Source of the DNA: Cinnamomum chago
Taxonomy: Eukaryota > Streptophyta > Magnoliopsida > Laurales > Lauraceae
Length of the DNA stretch: 64,000 nt
NCBI GenBank assembly: GCA_038049695.1
Contig: CP142454.1
Span: 87,070,501 to 87,134,500, forward strand
Reading direction: 5' to 3'
Numbering within the stretch: position 1 is the first letter of the stretch; every line of letters begins with the position of its first letter. A program made the translations under genes and the position numbers. Shown piece after piece: positions 44,968 to 56,990 of the stretch. Under the pieces are notes generated by a model, which ran no database searches, was not told where the DNA came from, and saw nothing but the letters and a program-made list of their open reading frames with translations.

Positions 44968-45891
44968 CGTTGGAAAATAGGTGGGCCATTCAGATAGGTT
45001 TCAAAAACTTTCGACCCACTTGATGCAGGGATCAACTATCTAGAAGGCAACAAACCCAATTCAGGATGTAATCCCTCAAACTCATAAACCATGTACAGCA
45101 ACATAACTTATCTAGAAGATAGAAAATAGCACATAAACATGCAACTACGAAATCTACAGCATACAAGGATGTAGATATACCTTTGGAGCTTTGTTGTGCT
45201 CTAATGGAGAATTTGAATTCTTTCTTTGATGATGAACACCTTCACTAATCAAATCAGAATCCCCAATACCCTTTGATCTTCCACGCTATGACCCGTATCA
45301 GATTCTCCTTTCTCAAGAAGATGGTGGAATCTCCAAGAGAAACCTAAAGGGAACTAGAAGAGAAATTAGAAGAGAGAGAGGTGTGCAACACTTGCACAAA
45401 ACCTAAGGCTTGGGCGTGAATTCCAATGATGGAATTGCATAAGGGACGTCCAAGGGCTCTCCTCTTCTCCTTTTATAGCATTGAAGCCACCTCCTCTTAC
45501 TAATTGAAATAGAAGTCTTACTTCCACTACAATTAGTTGCTTACTAAATCACAATTAGAAGTCTTACTTCAAATATGATTAGTAACTTCCTCTTTTACTA
45601 ATTAAAATAGAAGTCCTACTTCCATTAATAATTAGTAACTTACTATTACCACTATTAGAAGTCTCACTTCAAATAGAAATAGTAACTTTCTATTTCCTTT
45701 TAGAGTTCTACTATAATTAATATCTTTCTAATATATTGGGCTAGCGTGGGGACCACTAGGGATTCCTTAGAAAGCTGGCTCCAACTGGGACACGCGACCC
45801 CACATCTCATGTGCAATCCGGGCTCACAGTTAATTGCAAATAACTCCACTATATAAATACAATTGCACTCCAGTCTTAGGAATAAATTACA
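44968..45891 (-). repeat. Copia-2 3' LTR
   Basis: Begins GTTGGAAAATAGGTGGG (first base of TG mutated to C) and ends AATAAATTACA. Collinear with the split 5' LTR on the right. Confidence 0.85.
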
Positions 45892-46700
45892 ATGAATACC
45901 CTAAACTTCTCAATTACCACAAGTAGGTCCCTCTATCATTATCCATGGATCAATTGGAATAAATCTGTCTCATCCAATCTTAGATCCACATCTTATTATC
46001 CTTGAGCCCCAATTAATTATAGTGATCATTTGGTACCGCTCCAATTAACTCTTAATTGGAATGGGTGCGCACTTACCAATGATAAATCCATTAATTGGCA
46101 CAATGGGATAATGTAGATAGATTCCATCTTGATCATTGCATGTTCCCACAGTCCTACTATCACGTACCCAAGACACCGAGGTGTTGACCTACAGTTGGCC
46201 TCACTCATTGGTGACTCAAAGCAAATGAATAGACAGAAACTTGAGTTCATCAATGTCTCAGGATTGAGAGCCTATTGCTAGGGAATTATGAGAGCAGTCC
46301 TTAAATCGAGATAGTATTTCATAAGGTGCTTCTCATGGTCCTTCAATACATCCAATGTACCAGCACTATGATCTAGAATCTTACATTCTGATGATCGAGA
46401 CAAATCACACTATCTCATAGTGATCAAAGTGCTGCAACCTTGTCAGATGAGATGCACAATCTAATCACTGGTTGTGAAGATATTTTAAGTATAAGATTTG
46501 TGACACATATCTCCCGTATGTGGATCTCATCTATATACATATATCACATCTAATATACTAATGGGACCCAGTTCATCTCATGAACCATTATGTCATATGT
46601 ATTGGTCATGTGCATTAAGTAATAAATCACCATTCATCTCATGAAAAGGAAAGCATGATTATATTGATAAATAAAGAAATTAATCAATGTATTACATCAA
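45892..46700 (-). other. Copia-2 3' untranslated region
   Basis: Sequence between the end of the RNase H remnant and the 3' LTR. No gene and no clear polypurine tract. Confidence 0.5.
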
Positions 46701-48064
46701 CTGATGGATTGAGACCATGCCCATCCCATCTACATGTTGTTCAAAGACTTTGGTAGTCAAAGGCTTAGTAAAGGGATCTCCCAGATTGTCTGCAGAGTCT
46801 ATCTAGGTGATAGCAGTATCACCTATCTGTCCAATCTCTCTGACCATTTGTTATAACCTCTGTACATGCTTTTGGCTCCTGGGTTCCTTGGACTTATCGA
46901 CTGCCCTGCTGTTATCACAGTAAACTGTGAGCGGCTGTCCTGCCAAAAGCACCACTCCAAGTTCCATAAGGAATCTATTGAGTCAATCTACTTCTTTAGC
47001 TGCTTCTTAAGCAGCTACAGCATGTACACATACCCAGAAGTTGATTTCTTGGAATCCTTATTTGACTGGAAGTCAGTATCTATGTAACCGACTCATTACT
47101 GCCGTAAACCAACATGTGATATTTAGTCCTTCTCAAGGATTTGAGAACACATCTTACAGCGGTCCAATGGTTAAAACTTGGGTTAGACTGATATCTGCTG
47201 ACTAAGCCCACTGCATGACGGATATCCGGTCTAGTACATAGCATAGCATACATAAGGCTACCAATACCCGAAGCATATGGGATTGCTCTCATTTGCTCCT
47301 TTTCCTCCGGGGTCTTGGGACACTGATCCTTGGAAAGGTGCACTCCATGCCTGAAAGGTGTGATACCCTTCTTGGAGTCCTGCATAGCATACCGTACCAG
47401 TACCTTATCTATGTATGCATATTGGGATAAGCCTATCATCCTATTTATCCGGTCTCAATGGAGTTTGATCCCTAGGATGCGACTAGCTTCTCCCAAGTCC
47501 TTCATATCAAAAGTCTTAGCCAACTAAACATTTTACTGTTGACAACATCCATATACCACTCTCTAGGAGAAGGATGTCGTCGACTAGGAAAAATTCCCTG
47601 CCTCCTTTACTTTTCATGTACACTCATGACTCATCCGGGTTTTGACAAAAATCAATTGAATTGATTCCTTAGTCAAAACGAATGTTCCAGCTTCAGGATG
47701 CCTGCTTCAGTCCATAAATGGACTTCTGCAGCTTGCAAACTCTTTGCTTTTGGTTACTCGCTATAAAACCGTCTGGCTGTATCATATAGATGTCTTCCTC
47801 AAGATAGCCGTTCAGAAACGCCATCTTGACATCCATTTGCTAAATCTCGTAATCGAGATGAGCCGCTATGGATAAGAGTATTCGGATGGACTTGAACATG
47901 GCTACTGGCGAGAAGGTTTCCTCATAATCGATATCTTCTTTCTGAGTATATCCTTTCGCAACAAGCCTGACCTTTAAAGGTCTCAACTCTTCCATCTGGT
48001 CATCTGTTTCTCTTGTAGACTCACTTGCACCCAATAAGTTTGATATTGGCAGGCAAGTCCACAA
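46700..48064 (-). pseudogene. Copia-2 reverse transcriptase/RNase H, broken
   Basis: The minus strand contains [20 protein letters not shown], a degraded catalytic region, then the RT C-terminus with AYIDKVLVRYAMQDSKKG and YASGIGSLMYAMLCTRPDI. RNase H-like remnants (PFTKPLTTKVFEQH equivalent near 46750) are in shifted frames. The central YVDD region (about 47530-47800) is interrupted by stops. It would have copied element RNA to DNA. Confidence 0.8.
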
Positions 48065-48468
48065 GTGTCCTGACCTGATTAGAGTACATAGACTCCATCT
48101 CAGCTTTCATAGCATCTTGCTAATGTCCCGAATCTATGTCATTAATTGCTTCATCATAGTTACAGGGATCTTGTTCCGGTTCTTCCGGGACTGCCTCGTA
48201 AGACTCTCCCAAGAACAAGAACCTGTCAGGGGGCCTGACTATGCTCCCACTATGACAAGGCACTGGTGTAATTACTGGGTTAGGTCAGGGCGCTTCTTCC
48301 TTAGGTCCGGTCATACTAGGATTTGGAATTGTTTGCTTTTGAATTTCTTCCAAGATCACCTTTTTCTAAAGGTTTCTGGTCTATCATATAATCTTCCTCC
48401 AGAAAAACCGCATTAGTGCTCACCATCACTTTCTGCTCTCTGGGATTATAGAATAACCAACCTTTAGT

Positions 48469-49150
48469 TCATTTAGGATATCCTACAAACGTGCATCCTT
48501 CCGACTTCGCTTCCAACTGATCCGTCTTAACCTTTAGCACATATGCCGGACAACCCCAAATGTGTAAATGTTGTAGACTAGGCCTTCGCCCGATCCACAA
48601 CTCCCGGGGAGTCTTAGGTATAGACTTAGATGGTACGAGGTTTAGTATGTACATCGCAGTATCCAAGGCGCATCCCTAAAAGGATATAGGTAATCCTGAG
48701 AAACTCAGTATAGACCTGATCATATCTAAAAGAGTCTGGTTCCTTCTTTCTGCTACTCCGTTCTGTTGAGGTATACCAGGAGCAGACAACTGGGATAAAA
48801 TCCCATTTTCTGATAAGTATCCCATAAAATCAGCGAAGAGATATCCTCCTCTGGCCCTGACATTAATGGGTCCACACACATCAGTATGCACTAATTCCAA
48901 TAAATCTTTGGCCCTATTGCCCTTTGATGAAAATGGCCTTTTTGGTCTTTTTACCTTCCAGATAGGACTCACAGACAGGCATTGGTTCTACAACCAATGA
49001 AGGCAAGATACCATCTTTCACTAGCCTGTCAATCCTGTTTAGGTTTATATGACCTAGCCTCAAGTGCCAAAGTTTTGTTGGATCAGATGAAGGTGATTTC
49101 CTCTTTAATGATGGTCTATTAGTTGTTTCAATATCATGTATCTCATACAT
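48469..49150 (-). pseudogene. Copia-2 GAG-pre-integrase and integrase with core deletion
   Basis: The minus strand shows WHLRLGHINLNRIDRLV, then LLELVHTDVCGPINVRARGG (first catalytic Asp). It then jumps directly to SENGILSQLSAPGIPQQNGVAERRNQTL. The stretch that normally carries the second catalytic Asp (DRGGEY) is missing, an in-frame deletion of about 60 residues. A later segment (48469-48666, TPRELWIGRRPSLQHLHIWG) retains the integrase C-terminal side. Confidence 0.8.
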
Positions 49151-50379
49151 TGTGGGATTAACAAATAAATTTCATTGATTACCTTGTCAGAATACATCAA
49201 AATATCGTTTCTCTTTATGACAATTTCAGTACCAAGAGTAATAGAATAACTCTTATTCACCATACTAGAAACTGAAATTGAATTCCGCCGTAAAGATGGT
49301 ACATATAACGTGTCTGACAAAACCAATTTATCATTTGAAAAACATAATGTAATAACTCCCACTGAAACAACCTCTGCCTTAGCATCAGATCCTAGGTTGA
49401 CAATGATTTCTCCATCACTGAACCTCCTGGTTTCCCTGAACCCCTGCAACGAATTACATATGTGATCAGTTTCCCTGGAGTCCATACACCAAGATTCTGA
49501 AGTACCAGTTGTAAAACTAACTTCAGAAATAAGTGACTCAATCATACCTGAGGTCTTCTTCTTAGACAGATATTCTGGACAATTCCTTTTCCAATGTCCA
49601 GTCTTACCACAATAGAAACACTTTCCTTTTACTCCCGTGCCCTTAGCCTTGGCCATACTACAAGTAAAACCATTCTCCACCTTAGGACCCATGCTGACTG
49701 ATTTCTTCTTGCTATCTCGGTCTTTGCCTTTCGGCTTGGTCCTAGCAAATGACTTTTCTGTCATGAGGGAATCTTCCTCTTTCTTCATGATTTCCTCAGT
49801 CACTACCAGCTGGCGAGACAACTCAGCTATGGTCATTTCCAATTTATTATAATTGATCTCGAAATGATTGAAAGAATCCGGTAGTGATTGAAGGATCATG
49901 TCGATCTGCGATTCTTTATCAATCGTAACACCCAGTACATCTAACTCATTTAGTGCGAGACTCATCTTCAACAAATGTTTTTGTACTAGGGTTCCCTCAG
50001 CCATCTTAGTGTTTATCAACACCTTCATAGCAACTTGCCTAGTAGATCTAACCTGATCCGCAAACATCTCCTTTAAGTTCAATATAATATCGTATGCTGA
50101 CTTATAGGATTGATGTTGGCATTGTAAAACACTAGACATGGATGCCTGTATAAAACATCTGGCTATCTCATTGTCTTTTGTCCATTTGGTGTAAAGGTCC
50201 TTTTCATACTGAGGTGCATGAAGCTCAGGCTCAGGAAGGGAGGGCATGGTAAGAACATATCTGCATCCTGAAGCTGTCAGGATAATATCCAGGGTCCTTT
50301 TCCAGTCTATAAAGTTGGATTCCATCAACTTATTCTGGTTGAGGATGGTCGCAAGTGGATTGAAAGTATTTGAATTCAT
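49105..50379 (-). CDS. Copia-2 Gag and protease (open but protease-mutated)
   Basis: Long open frame on the minus strand; I place the start at MNSNTFNPLATILNQNKL (50379) rather than the upstream methionine at 50412. It contains the UBN2-type Gag region (residues about 10-200), the zinc knuckle CFYCGKTGHWKRNCPEY, and the protease with SWCMDSRETDHICN. Copia proteases have DSGA here, so the catalytic triad Asp-Ser-Gly is altered to Asp-Ser-Arg and the protease is probably inactive. Integrase follows in an overlapping frame. Gag forms the virus-like particle of the retrotransposon. Confidence 0.85.
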   Translation of the reverse strand: MNSNTFNPLATILNQNKLMESNFIDWKRTLDIILTASGCRYVLTMPSLPEPELHAPQYEKDLYTKWTKDNEIARCFIQASMSSVLQCQHQSYKSAYDIILNLKEMFADQVRSTRQVAMKVLINTKMAEGTLVQKHLLKMSLALNELDVLGVTIDKESQIDMILQSLPDSFNHFEINYNKLEMTIAELSRQLVVTEEIMKKEEDSLMTEKSFARTKPKGKDRDSKKKSVSMGPKVENGFTCSMAKAKGTGVKGKCFYCGKTGHWKRNCPEYLSKKKTSGMIESLISEVSFTTGTSESWCMDSRETDHICNSLQGFRETRRFSDGEIIVNLGSDAKAEVVSVGVITLCFSNDKLVLSDTLYVPSLRRNSISVSSMVNKSYSITLGTEIVIKRNDILMYSDKVINEIYLLIPQCMRYMILKQLIDHH

Positions 50380-50412
50380 GCTTTGAAAAAATTGTAGTAC
50401 ATAACCATACAT

Positions 50413-52137
50413 TCAATTAATGAATATAAATGACATTAGGGTTTAGTATTCTACCAAATTTATGTGGAATCCTCATAACCACTAAATTCAGAATACATCG
50501 GAATCCCAATCCCCGTGGTATGCCTCCTTGGGGAGTGCGAATACCACCTAGATTGGTGCGGATCAAAGTTGGTCAAAATTAGGATTAAGACTAACTTTCC
50601 ATGATCTCCTTCATTCATTATTATCTAGGTATCTCATATCAAATAATCAATGACTCCCGATTAGTTTCGGTTTCTAAAATAAATGAGGCAAATCCTTGGG
50701 GATACTACATCACTATTTTAGTTAAGTGTGACCCACCAACTAGCATTGTATGACAACCGTTGCGAGCAGCTCCTCCTTGGGGAGTGGGCCCCCGCCCCGT
50801 CTCACCAACACTATCCATAGGAGATCCATATCTAGTAACCAGACAAGTAAAAGCCCTCCGTGGGGAACAGCCATTCTCAAGATGGCGTGAGGCTAATACT
50901 TTCCTTACAATGGACCTATGGTGGAAAACCATGGGGATTTCTAAATATAAATGCCCCGCTCCCACTTAATATTTTATAATTGAGGATTTCCTTATAAGGT
51001 ATTAGGGCCCACATATATAGATATGAACATCAAATCATCTCATGATATGATCAAAGATTGGTTCCAAGTCAAGTTATTTTAAGGAAAGTCCAGTTTCTAA
51101 ATTAGTGTTACCAATGTGTCCATCTGATGGGAAATCAACACTAATTAGAACTCTTTCCAAAACTTAATTTGATTTGACCAATTTTAGTAACTTGCTATGT
51201 TTGGATCAGATTTGGAAATATTCTAAATTAAGCATGCATCCATAAATAGAAATTGCAAAAGATAGAAACTAGTCCTCTCCTCCACATGGCCCTAGCGGAA
51301 TATACTTCTTGGACTTCTAGACTTTCCAAAACTTCTGGAGTTCATCAAACTCTTTGGGCAACTCCAAAACACTTTTGGTAATCTTCAAACTCTTTGATTA
51401 AGAGTCCAACATCGCTTTCCTTCTTTGTCTCGGACATCGCCAGAATTTACAAATTTAGAAAAATTACATAAATTCCTATGCCTCAATTATGAGACTTACA
51501 TGGTAATCTAAACATGGAAATAAAAGGGCTATAGGGAAATTCATCATGCCTTGCCCTTTTACGGGAAACCAAGGAAACCATGATGCCCTTTACATTTAGC
51601 TTTAAACAAACCATTAACTATAAATAGAAAGCAAAAGACTTGTGGGCCATATGGAGAGGACATGATCATCTGCAAGTTAGTATCTCATACAACCAAGCAT
51701 CTCACAAAACCAAGTTACCAAACCATAATGGAAAAACAAGATGCCAAAAATAACCACCCTTTTAATACATGCACTTTGCAGAAGGGGTCCGGGGGTGTCC
51801 CCCAGCGGTGGTCGAGCTGTGTTCCCGGTCGACCGACCCTACAGGCACCCGGTCGACCGAGTACGAGGCCAGGTCGACCCGCCTGACGAAGGCAGAAAAT
51901 TGGGTTTTTTTAATTCGAGTCCAAACACCTCCAAAACACTTTTGAAGGCTCTCAATGGCATCCTACCATCCTTCCATCAATAGTAAACCCTTTTGTGACT
52001 ATCCAAACATGAATCTACTATCAAACCAAGTAAATTCATCAAAACTGATCCTTACATAGCCCTTGCTTCATCTTCTTCTCATCTCATGTAAAGATTGGAG
52101 CAAGCTTGTTGATCTAATATGATTAGAGATGAGGTAT
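50413..52137 (-). other. Copia-2 5' untranslated leader
   Basis: Between gag and the primer site. It contains CTCC(T)TTGGGGAGTG repeats around 50525-50880 and, at 51826-51885, three GGTCGACC words like those of the solo LTR family. No gene. Confidence 0.5.
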
Positions 52138-52150
52138 GGCTCTGATACCA
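52138..52150 (-). promoter_or_regulatory. Copia-2 primer binding site (tRNA-iMet)
   Basis: The complement reads TGGTATCAGAGCC, a full match to the plant initiator-Met tRNA 3' end, two bases inside the 5' LTR. Confidence 0.9.
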
Positions 52151-52547
52151 ATTGTTGGAAAATAGGTGGGTCATTTGGATAAGTTTCAAAAACTTTTGAC
52201 CCACTTGATGCAGGGATCAACTATCTAGAAGGCAACAAACACAATCCAGGATGTAATCCCTCAAACTCATAAACTATGTACATCAGCATAACTTATCTAG
52301 AAGATAGAAAATAGCACATAAACATGCAACTACGAAATCTACAGCATACAAGGATGTAGATATACCTTTGGAGTTTTGTTGTGCTCTAATGGAGAATTTG
52401 AATTCTTTCTTTGATGATGAACACCTTCACTAATCAAATCAGAATTTCCAATACCCTTTGATCTTCCACGCTATGACCCGTATCAGATTCTCCTTTCTCA
52501 AAAAGATGGTGGAATCTCCAAGAGAAAACCTAAAGGGAACTAGAAGA

Positions 52548-54749
52548 TGTAAAGTCCGGGGATCCGAACCCTAGAGGGGGGGTGAATAGGGTGAGCTTCA
52601 GTTATGACCAATTTTAAGACAAATTTAACTTCTTTAAATTAAACTAGTCACAAGTGATGATTATCAAACTAAATGCGGAAACTTAATAAAAACAATCACC
52701 ACAGAGCAAGCACCATCACACAAGGATTTATAGTGGTTCGGCCTGAATGCCTACATCCACTACCGGCTTGTGATCCAACACCCCACCGGATTTCCACTAT
52801 TTATGCTTTACAATATGCTTTTCAAGGCTAAGCAATAACCTTTACAATGATGTTTTTCAAGGCTTAACATCAACCTATACATTATGCTTTTATAGGCTAA
52901 ACAATAACCTCTTCAACCACAAGGTTGGTTATCTCTCTAAGTAGTGTCTAACATACACTTGATGGAGATACAAATTTAGCTCATTACAATTGCCCCTAAA
53001 ATAGGTGGATATGAAAATGAAAATCTAATACACACACACACTATGAATGCAAAGATGAAAATACATGATGTGTGTGTGTGATGTCCTCAATCATTTTGAA
53101 AATGAAAGCTCATAAAAGTATGCCTAAGGCTTTTGAAAGTTTTAGTTCATAAAACATTTTTGATTGAGGAAATGTTAATCACATGTTAAAACTAACTTGT
53201 AAAAGATATACATTTGTATCCTAAACAAGTTGTGAAAAATCAAAGACCAAAACATGTGAAGCATAGGGATGTCAATCAAATCAACAATGTAGCTCATAAA
53301 ACATAAAAATAGATTTGATTGAGATTAGGGGACAAATCATATGAACTTATAAAAACAACTTGATAAAGATATACCTATCAAAGTAATGCAAGTTGTGAAA
53401 CTTTAAAACAAAAGTCTATATGATTTGTAAAGATGTTGAATCCACAACATAAGATATATTTTGAAAGAGACTTTCTTATGATGAAAAACAACACCCAAAG
53501 ATTCAACCAAGTATATGAATCATGTTACATATAATTTCAAAGATTCTTTCATTAACATGATCTACTTAGATTTACTAAATAAAGTACTACTTGGATTGAA
53601 TCAATGGTGATGCATCCAAAACAATAGATCAATTCAAAATATAAAACATGCTAAGGATACAACACATTATAGGTTAACATGCTACTAAAGATTTATCAAA
53701 GATAAAACAAAACATGAAAACTTATGATTTGTAAAGAAGTTGAATCCAAAACATAAGATAGTTTTGAAAGTGATTTTCTTATGATGGAAAACAACAACCA
53801 AAGATTCAACCAAGTATATGGATCATGTTACATCTAATTTCAAAGATGTTTCCATTAACATGATCTACTTAGATTTACCAAAGATAAAGTACTACTTGGA
53901 TTGAATCAATGGTGATGTATCCAAAACAATAAATCAATTCAAAACATAAAACATGTTAAGGACACAACACAACATAGTTTATCATGCTACAAATGATTTA
54001 CCAAAAATAAAACAAAGCATGAAAACATATGATTAAGGAAAGTAAAGTCTACTTGGTGATTTAACTTCATTAATCCAAGCTTTAGCTTTCCTAAATGACC
54101 CCCTTCATCCCTTAGTTCATTTCCCTTTGATATGCCTTAAAAACCCCTCAAGGAGGGCCTTAAAATTTCCAACTTTTGGCAAAGGAAAGAACTCATATTT
54201 ATAGAAAAAATTCCCAACGGCTAGCCACCCAGTCGACCCCATGACAGGGCCCGGTCGACCGGGTACATACAACGGTCATATTTCTGGCTGTTGGTGTACA
54301 GTGACCCAGTCGACCTGCAGTGTGGCCGGTCGACCGGGTCCTCTGGGTCGGTCGACCGGCCACACTGCTGGTCGACCCCCTGGGACCAAAATTCCCAAAA
54401 AATCATATTTTCAAAGTATTTCTTTGGGGAACTCTTGGGCCACTAAACCAAGCTGAATAACATGTTTTAAACCAAACCAAGATGTTTAAAAACATGAAAC
54501 ACAAAAAGCCTAAAAATGATTCGACATTTTAAAACCAAAGGCTAACTTGATTTGATAAAACTCTTTTCTAAAACAAATGCATCCAAGATTAAAAACAAAA
54601 CATGCATAATCAAAACTTTAACAATTCTTAAAAACAATGCATGTATAAAACAAGATTTCAAGTTTATCTAAATCAATGCATATGTGTAAATCAAATGATG
54701 CTAGAATGAAAATGCATCCATCAAATTGCAATCTACAAAATCCCTAACA
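52548..54749 (-). repeat. Solo LTR C (2202 bp), nested in the Copia-2 5' LTR
   Basis: Begins TGTAAAGTCC at 52548 and ends CCTAACA at 54749, with a perfect duplication GAAGA at 52543-52547 and 54750-54754. Homologous to copies A and B (minus orientation like A). It has a GGTCGACCGG cluster at 54230-54375 and, in complement, a TATA box near 54197-54204. A 304-bp tandem duplication (53422-53725 and 53726-54030) accounts for its greater length. Confidence 0.9.
53422..54030. repeat. 304-bp tandem duplication inside solo LTR C
   Basis: Both units start GATTTGTAAAGA.GTTGAATCC and run to ..CATGAAAACWTAT. They differ by scattered substitutions. Copies A and B have a single unit. Confidence 0.8.
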
Positions 54750-55417
54750 GAAGAGAAACTAGAAGAGAGAGAGGTGTGCAACACTTGCACAAAACCTAAG
54801 GCTTGGGCGTGAATTCCAATGATGGAATTGCATAAGGGACGTCCAAGGGCTCTCCTCTTCTCCTTTTATAGCATTGAAGCCACCTCCTCTTACTAATTAA
54901 AATAGAAGTCTTACTTCCACTACAATTAGTTGCTTACTAAATCACAATTAGAAGTCTTACTTCAAATATGATTAGTAACTTCCTCTTTTACTAATTAAAA
55001 TAGAAGTCCTACTTCCATTAATAATTAGTAACTTACTATTACCACTATTAGAAGTCTCACTTCAAATAGAAATAGTAACTTTCTATTTCCTTTTAGAGTT
55101 ATACTATAATTAGTATCTTTCTAATATATTGGGCTAGCGTAGGGACCACTAGGGATTCCTTAGAAAGCTGGCTCCAACTGGGACACACGACCCCACATCT
55201 CATGTGCAACCCGGGCCCACTGTTAATTGCAAATAACTCCACTATATAAATGCAATTGCACTCCAGTCTTAGGAATAAATTACAATGTCCTCATCTGAAG
55301 ATCCGCTGTCCTCATCTCTTCTCGGTAAGTGTCCAACGCAGATCTTCGAGTATCATTTGCTCCTGTTAGCTTTCCTCTGATACTTGTCTTCTTTCTCAGA
55401 CTGCGCAGAGGGTTTAG

Positions 55418-56038
55418 GTGGTCCTGGAGAGGGCCCGTGAAAGTGGCTCCAAGGTCGAAAAGCTGGGAGCAGAGAAGAGGAAACTTACTGCGGCCTTGGA
55501 GGGGAGTAACCAGGAAATGAAGGCGGTGGAGGAGAAGATAAATAGTCAGGGGGCAGAGCTCGAGTTTTCACTCAACGAGCTCAGTAATGTGAAGGTTGAG
55601 ACCCATGAGCTGAAAGGTATAGTTGCAGTCAAGGCTAAGCGGATTCTCGCACTTGAGGCCGAGCTGGTAAAACGGGATGCAGAGCTCGAAATGGCGCACA
55701 AGGAGAAAGCCAATCTTCAAGCCTCACTCCAAGCTGAGGTTGAGACATCTTTCCAGGACGGGGTGGATGCGATTACAAAAGAGTATGAGGCCCAAGTCGA
55801 GAACATCAGCTCGGCGCTGTTCGAGCTCGGGTGCCGAGTTGTACTGAAGAAGGCTGGGGTCCCAGAGGATCATCTCGTCTATCTGGACCTACCCAAGTTT
55901 ACTCGCCCCGAGCCTGAGCCGAGTCCTACCCCCACTGCTAACGCTGTCGCAGAAGCTGTTCCGACTCAGCCTGAGGTTGCTCCCCAAGCCACCATGACTG
56001 AGCCTTTTGACGTCAACGTTAAGGCTACTGACTCTTGA
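55418..56038 (+). CDS. Coiled-coil transposon protein, C-terminal part (antisense ORF)
   Basis: 206-codon open frame, distinctly more GC-rich than its surroundings. Residues 1-130 form a long heptad-rich coiled coil (KLGAEKRKLTAALEG, ELEFSLNELSNVKVE, LALEAELVKRDAELEM). A short conserved-looking segment ELGCRVVLKKAGVPEDHLVY follows, then a Pro/Ala-rich tail (PEPEPSPTPTANAVAEAVP). This resembles the C-terminus of the 'putative gypsy type transposon domain' proteins of plants. The frame upstream of 55418 may contain an intron (GTAAGT at about 55324, CAG at 55400), so the methionine is probably internal. Function unknown. Confidence 0.5.
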   Translation: MVLERARESGSKVEKLGAEKRKLTAALEGSNQEMKAVEEKINSQGAELEFSLNELSNVKVETHELKGIVAVKAKRILALEAELVKRDAELEMAHKEKANLQASLQAEVETSFQDGVDAITKEYEAQVENISSALFELGCRVVLKKAGVPEDHLVYLDLPKFTRPEPEPSPTPTANAVAEAVPTQPEVAPQATMTEPFDVNVKATDS

Positions 56039-56494
56039 AGCACTTTTGTATTTTTTTCTTTTTCTTTCTTATGTAAAGAACTCTGTAACCATTCTTTCAT
56101 CAATGAAGAGAATTTTACATCCACACTTACCTCCTTATTTCTTCTGATAACAATATGTGTGTGCTTGACTTTTGTTCCACAACTTGGCTCTTAGCATAAA
56201 CACCTAACTTTTGACCAAGTAGTTGAGTTTGGTTCAGTAACCGAAACTGAGTGATTATTGGACAATAATAACTTTGGTTCCTTAACCAGAAGTGACTTAG
56301 GCAAATCGAACTTGGTTTAATAACCGGAATTCTAATTGCGCTGAAGTTTAAATAACTTTAAGAAGTACCTGCACCGTTAGATATAGAAAAGTCATAGCTG
56401 GTTCCGCAACCGAACTTGATTCTCATAGGAAGCCATCAGGTCCTTCAACTGCATAGTTGGTTTCATAACTGAACTAGGATAGTCACCGAGTTCC

Positions 56495-56990
56495 ATAACC
56501 TGGCGTGTTGCTCGTTTGGTCCCTTGACCAGGTTGGCTGGTTTTATAACCGAGCCGAGATTTTGGCCGAGTTCCATAGCTGCGGTCCTTTGCAGCTGGTT
56601 CCGCAACCGAGCTGTAGTCTCTTCCATGTTGGTGCTGTCACTGAGCTGAGACTGTTGCTAAGTTCCATAACTGTGGCACTTTGCAGCTGGTTCTGTAACC
56701 GAGTTGTCGTCTCTTCTGTGCTAGTGCTGTCACCGAGCTGAGACTGCTATCGAGTTCCATAACTGCCCCACTTTGCAGCTGGTTCTGTAACCAAGCTGTT
56801 GTCTCTTCTATACTGGTGTTGTCATCGAGCTGAGACTGCTGCCGAGTTTCATAACTACGACACTTTGCAGCTGGTTCTGTAACCGAGCTATAGTCTCTTC
56901 TTTGCTGGTTCTGTTACCGAGCCTAGACTTCTGCCAAGTTGCATAACTGCGGCACTTTGTGCAGCTAGTTCTGTAGCCGAACTGTGACCG
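56495..56990 (+). repeat. Five tandem units of about 92 bp (minisatellite)
   Basis: The word GCAGCTGGTTCTGTAACCGA recurs with starts at about 56591, 56683, 56775, 56867 and 56961. Each unit also has GAGCTGAGACTGCTGCCGAG and TTCCATAACTGCGGCACTTT. Units differ by several substitutions. Confidence 0.8.

Larger units (their letters stand above)
44968..55284 (-). mobile_element. Copia-2: Ty1/copia retrotransposon in a citrate synthase intron
   Basis: Two LTRs of about 925 bp: 44968-45891 (3' LTR of the minus-strand element), and 52153-52547 plus 54755-55284 (5' LTR, split by solo LTR C). A perfect iMet primer site, TGGTATCAGAGCC in complement, lies at 52138-52150. Gag-protease is 49105-50379, GAG-pre-integrase 48950-49150, an integrase remnant 48469-48972, reverse transcriptase pieces 47530-48064 and 47080-47439, and an RNase H remnant 46700-47080. 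Stops, an integrase-core deletion and a mutated protease motif make it defective. No convincing target-site duplication was found, so one end may be rearranged. Confidence 0.9.

Noticed and set aside
56495-56990. Possible CRISPR-like array
   Set aside because: Units of 92 bp are repeats throughout, with no unique spacers, in a plant nuclear context. It is a minisatellite.
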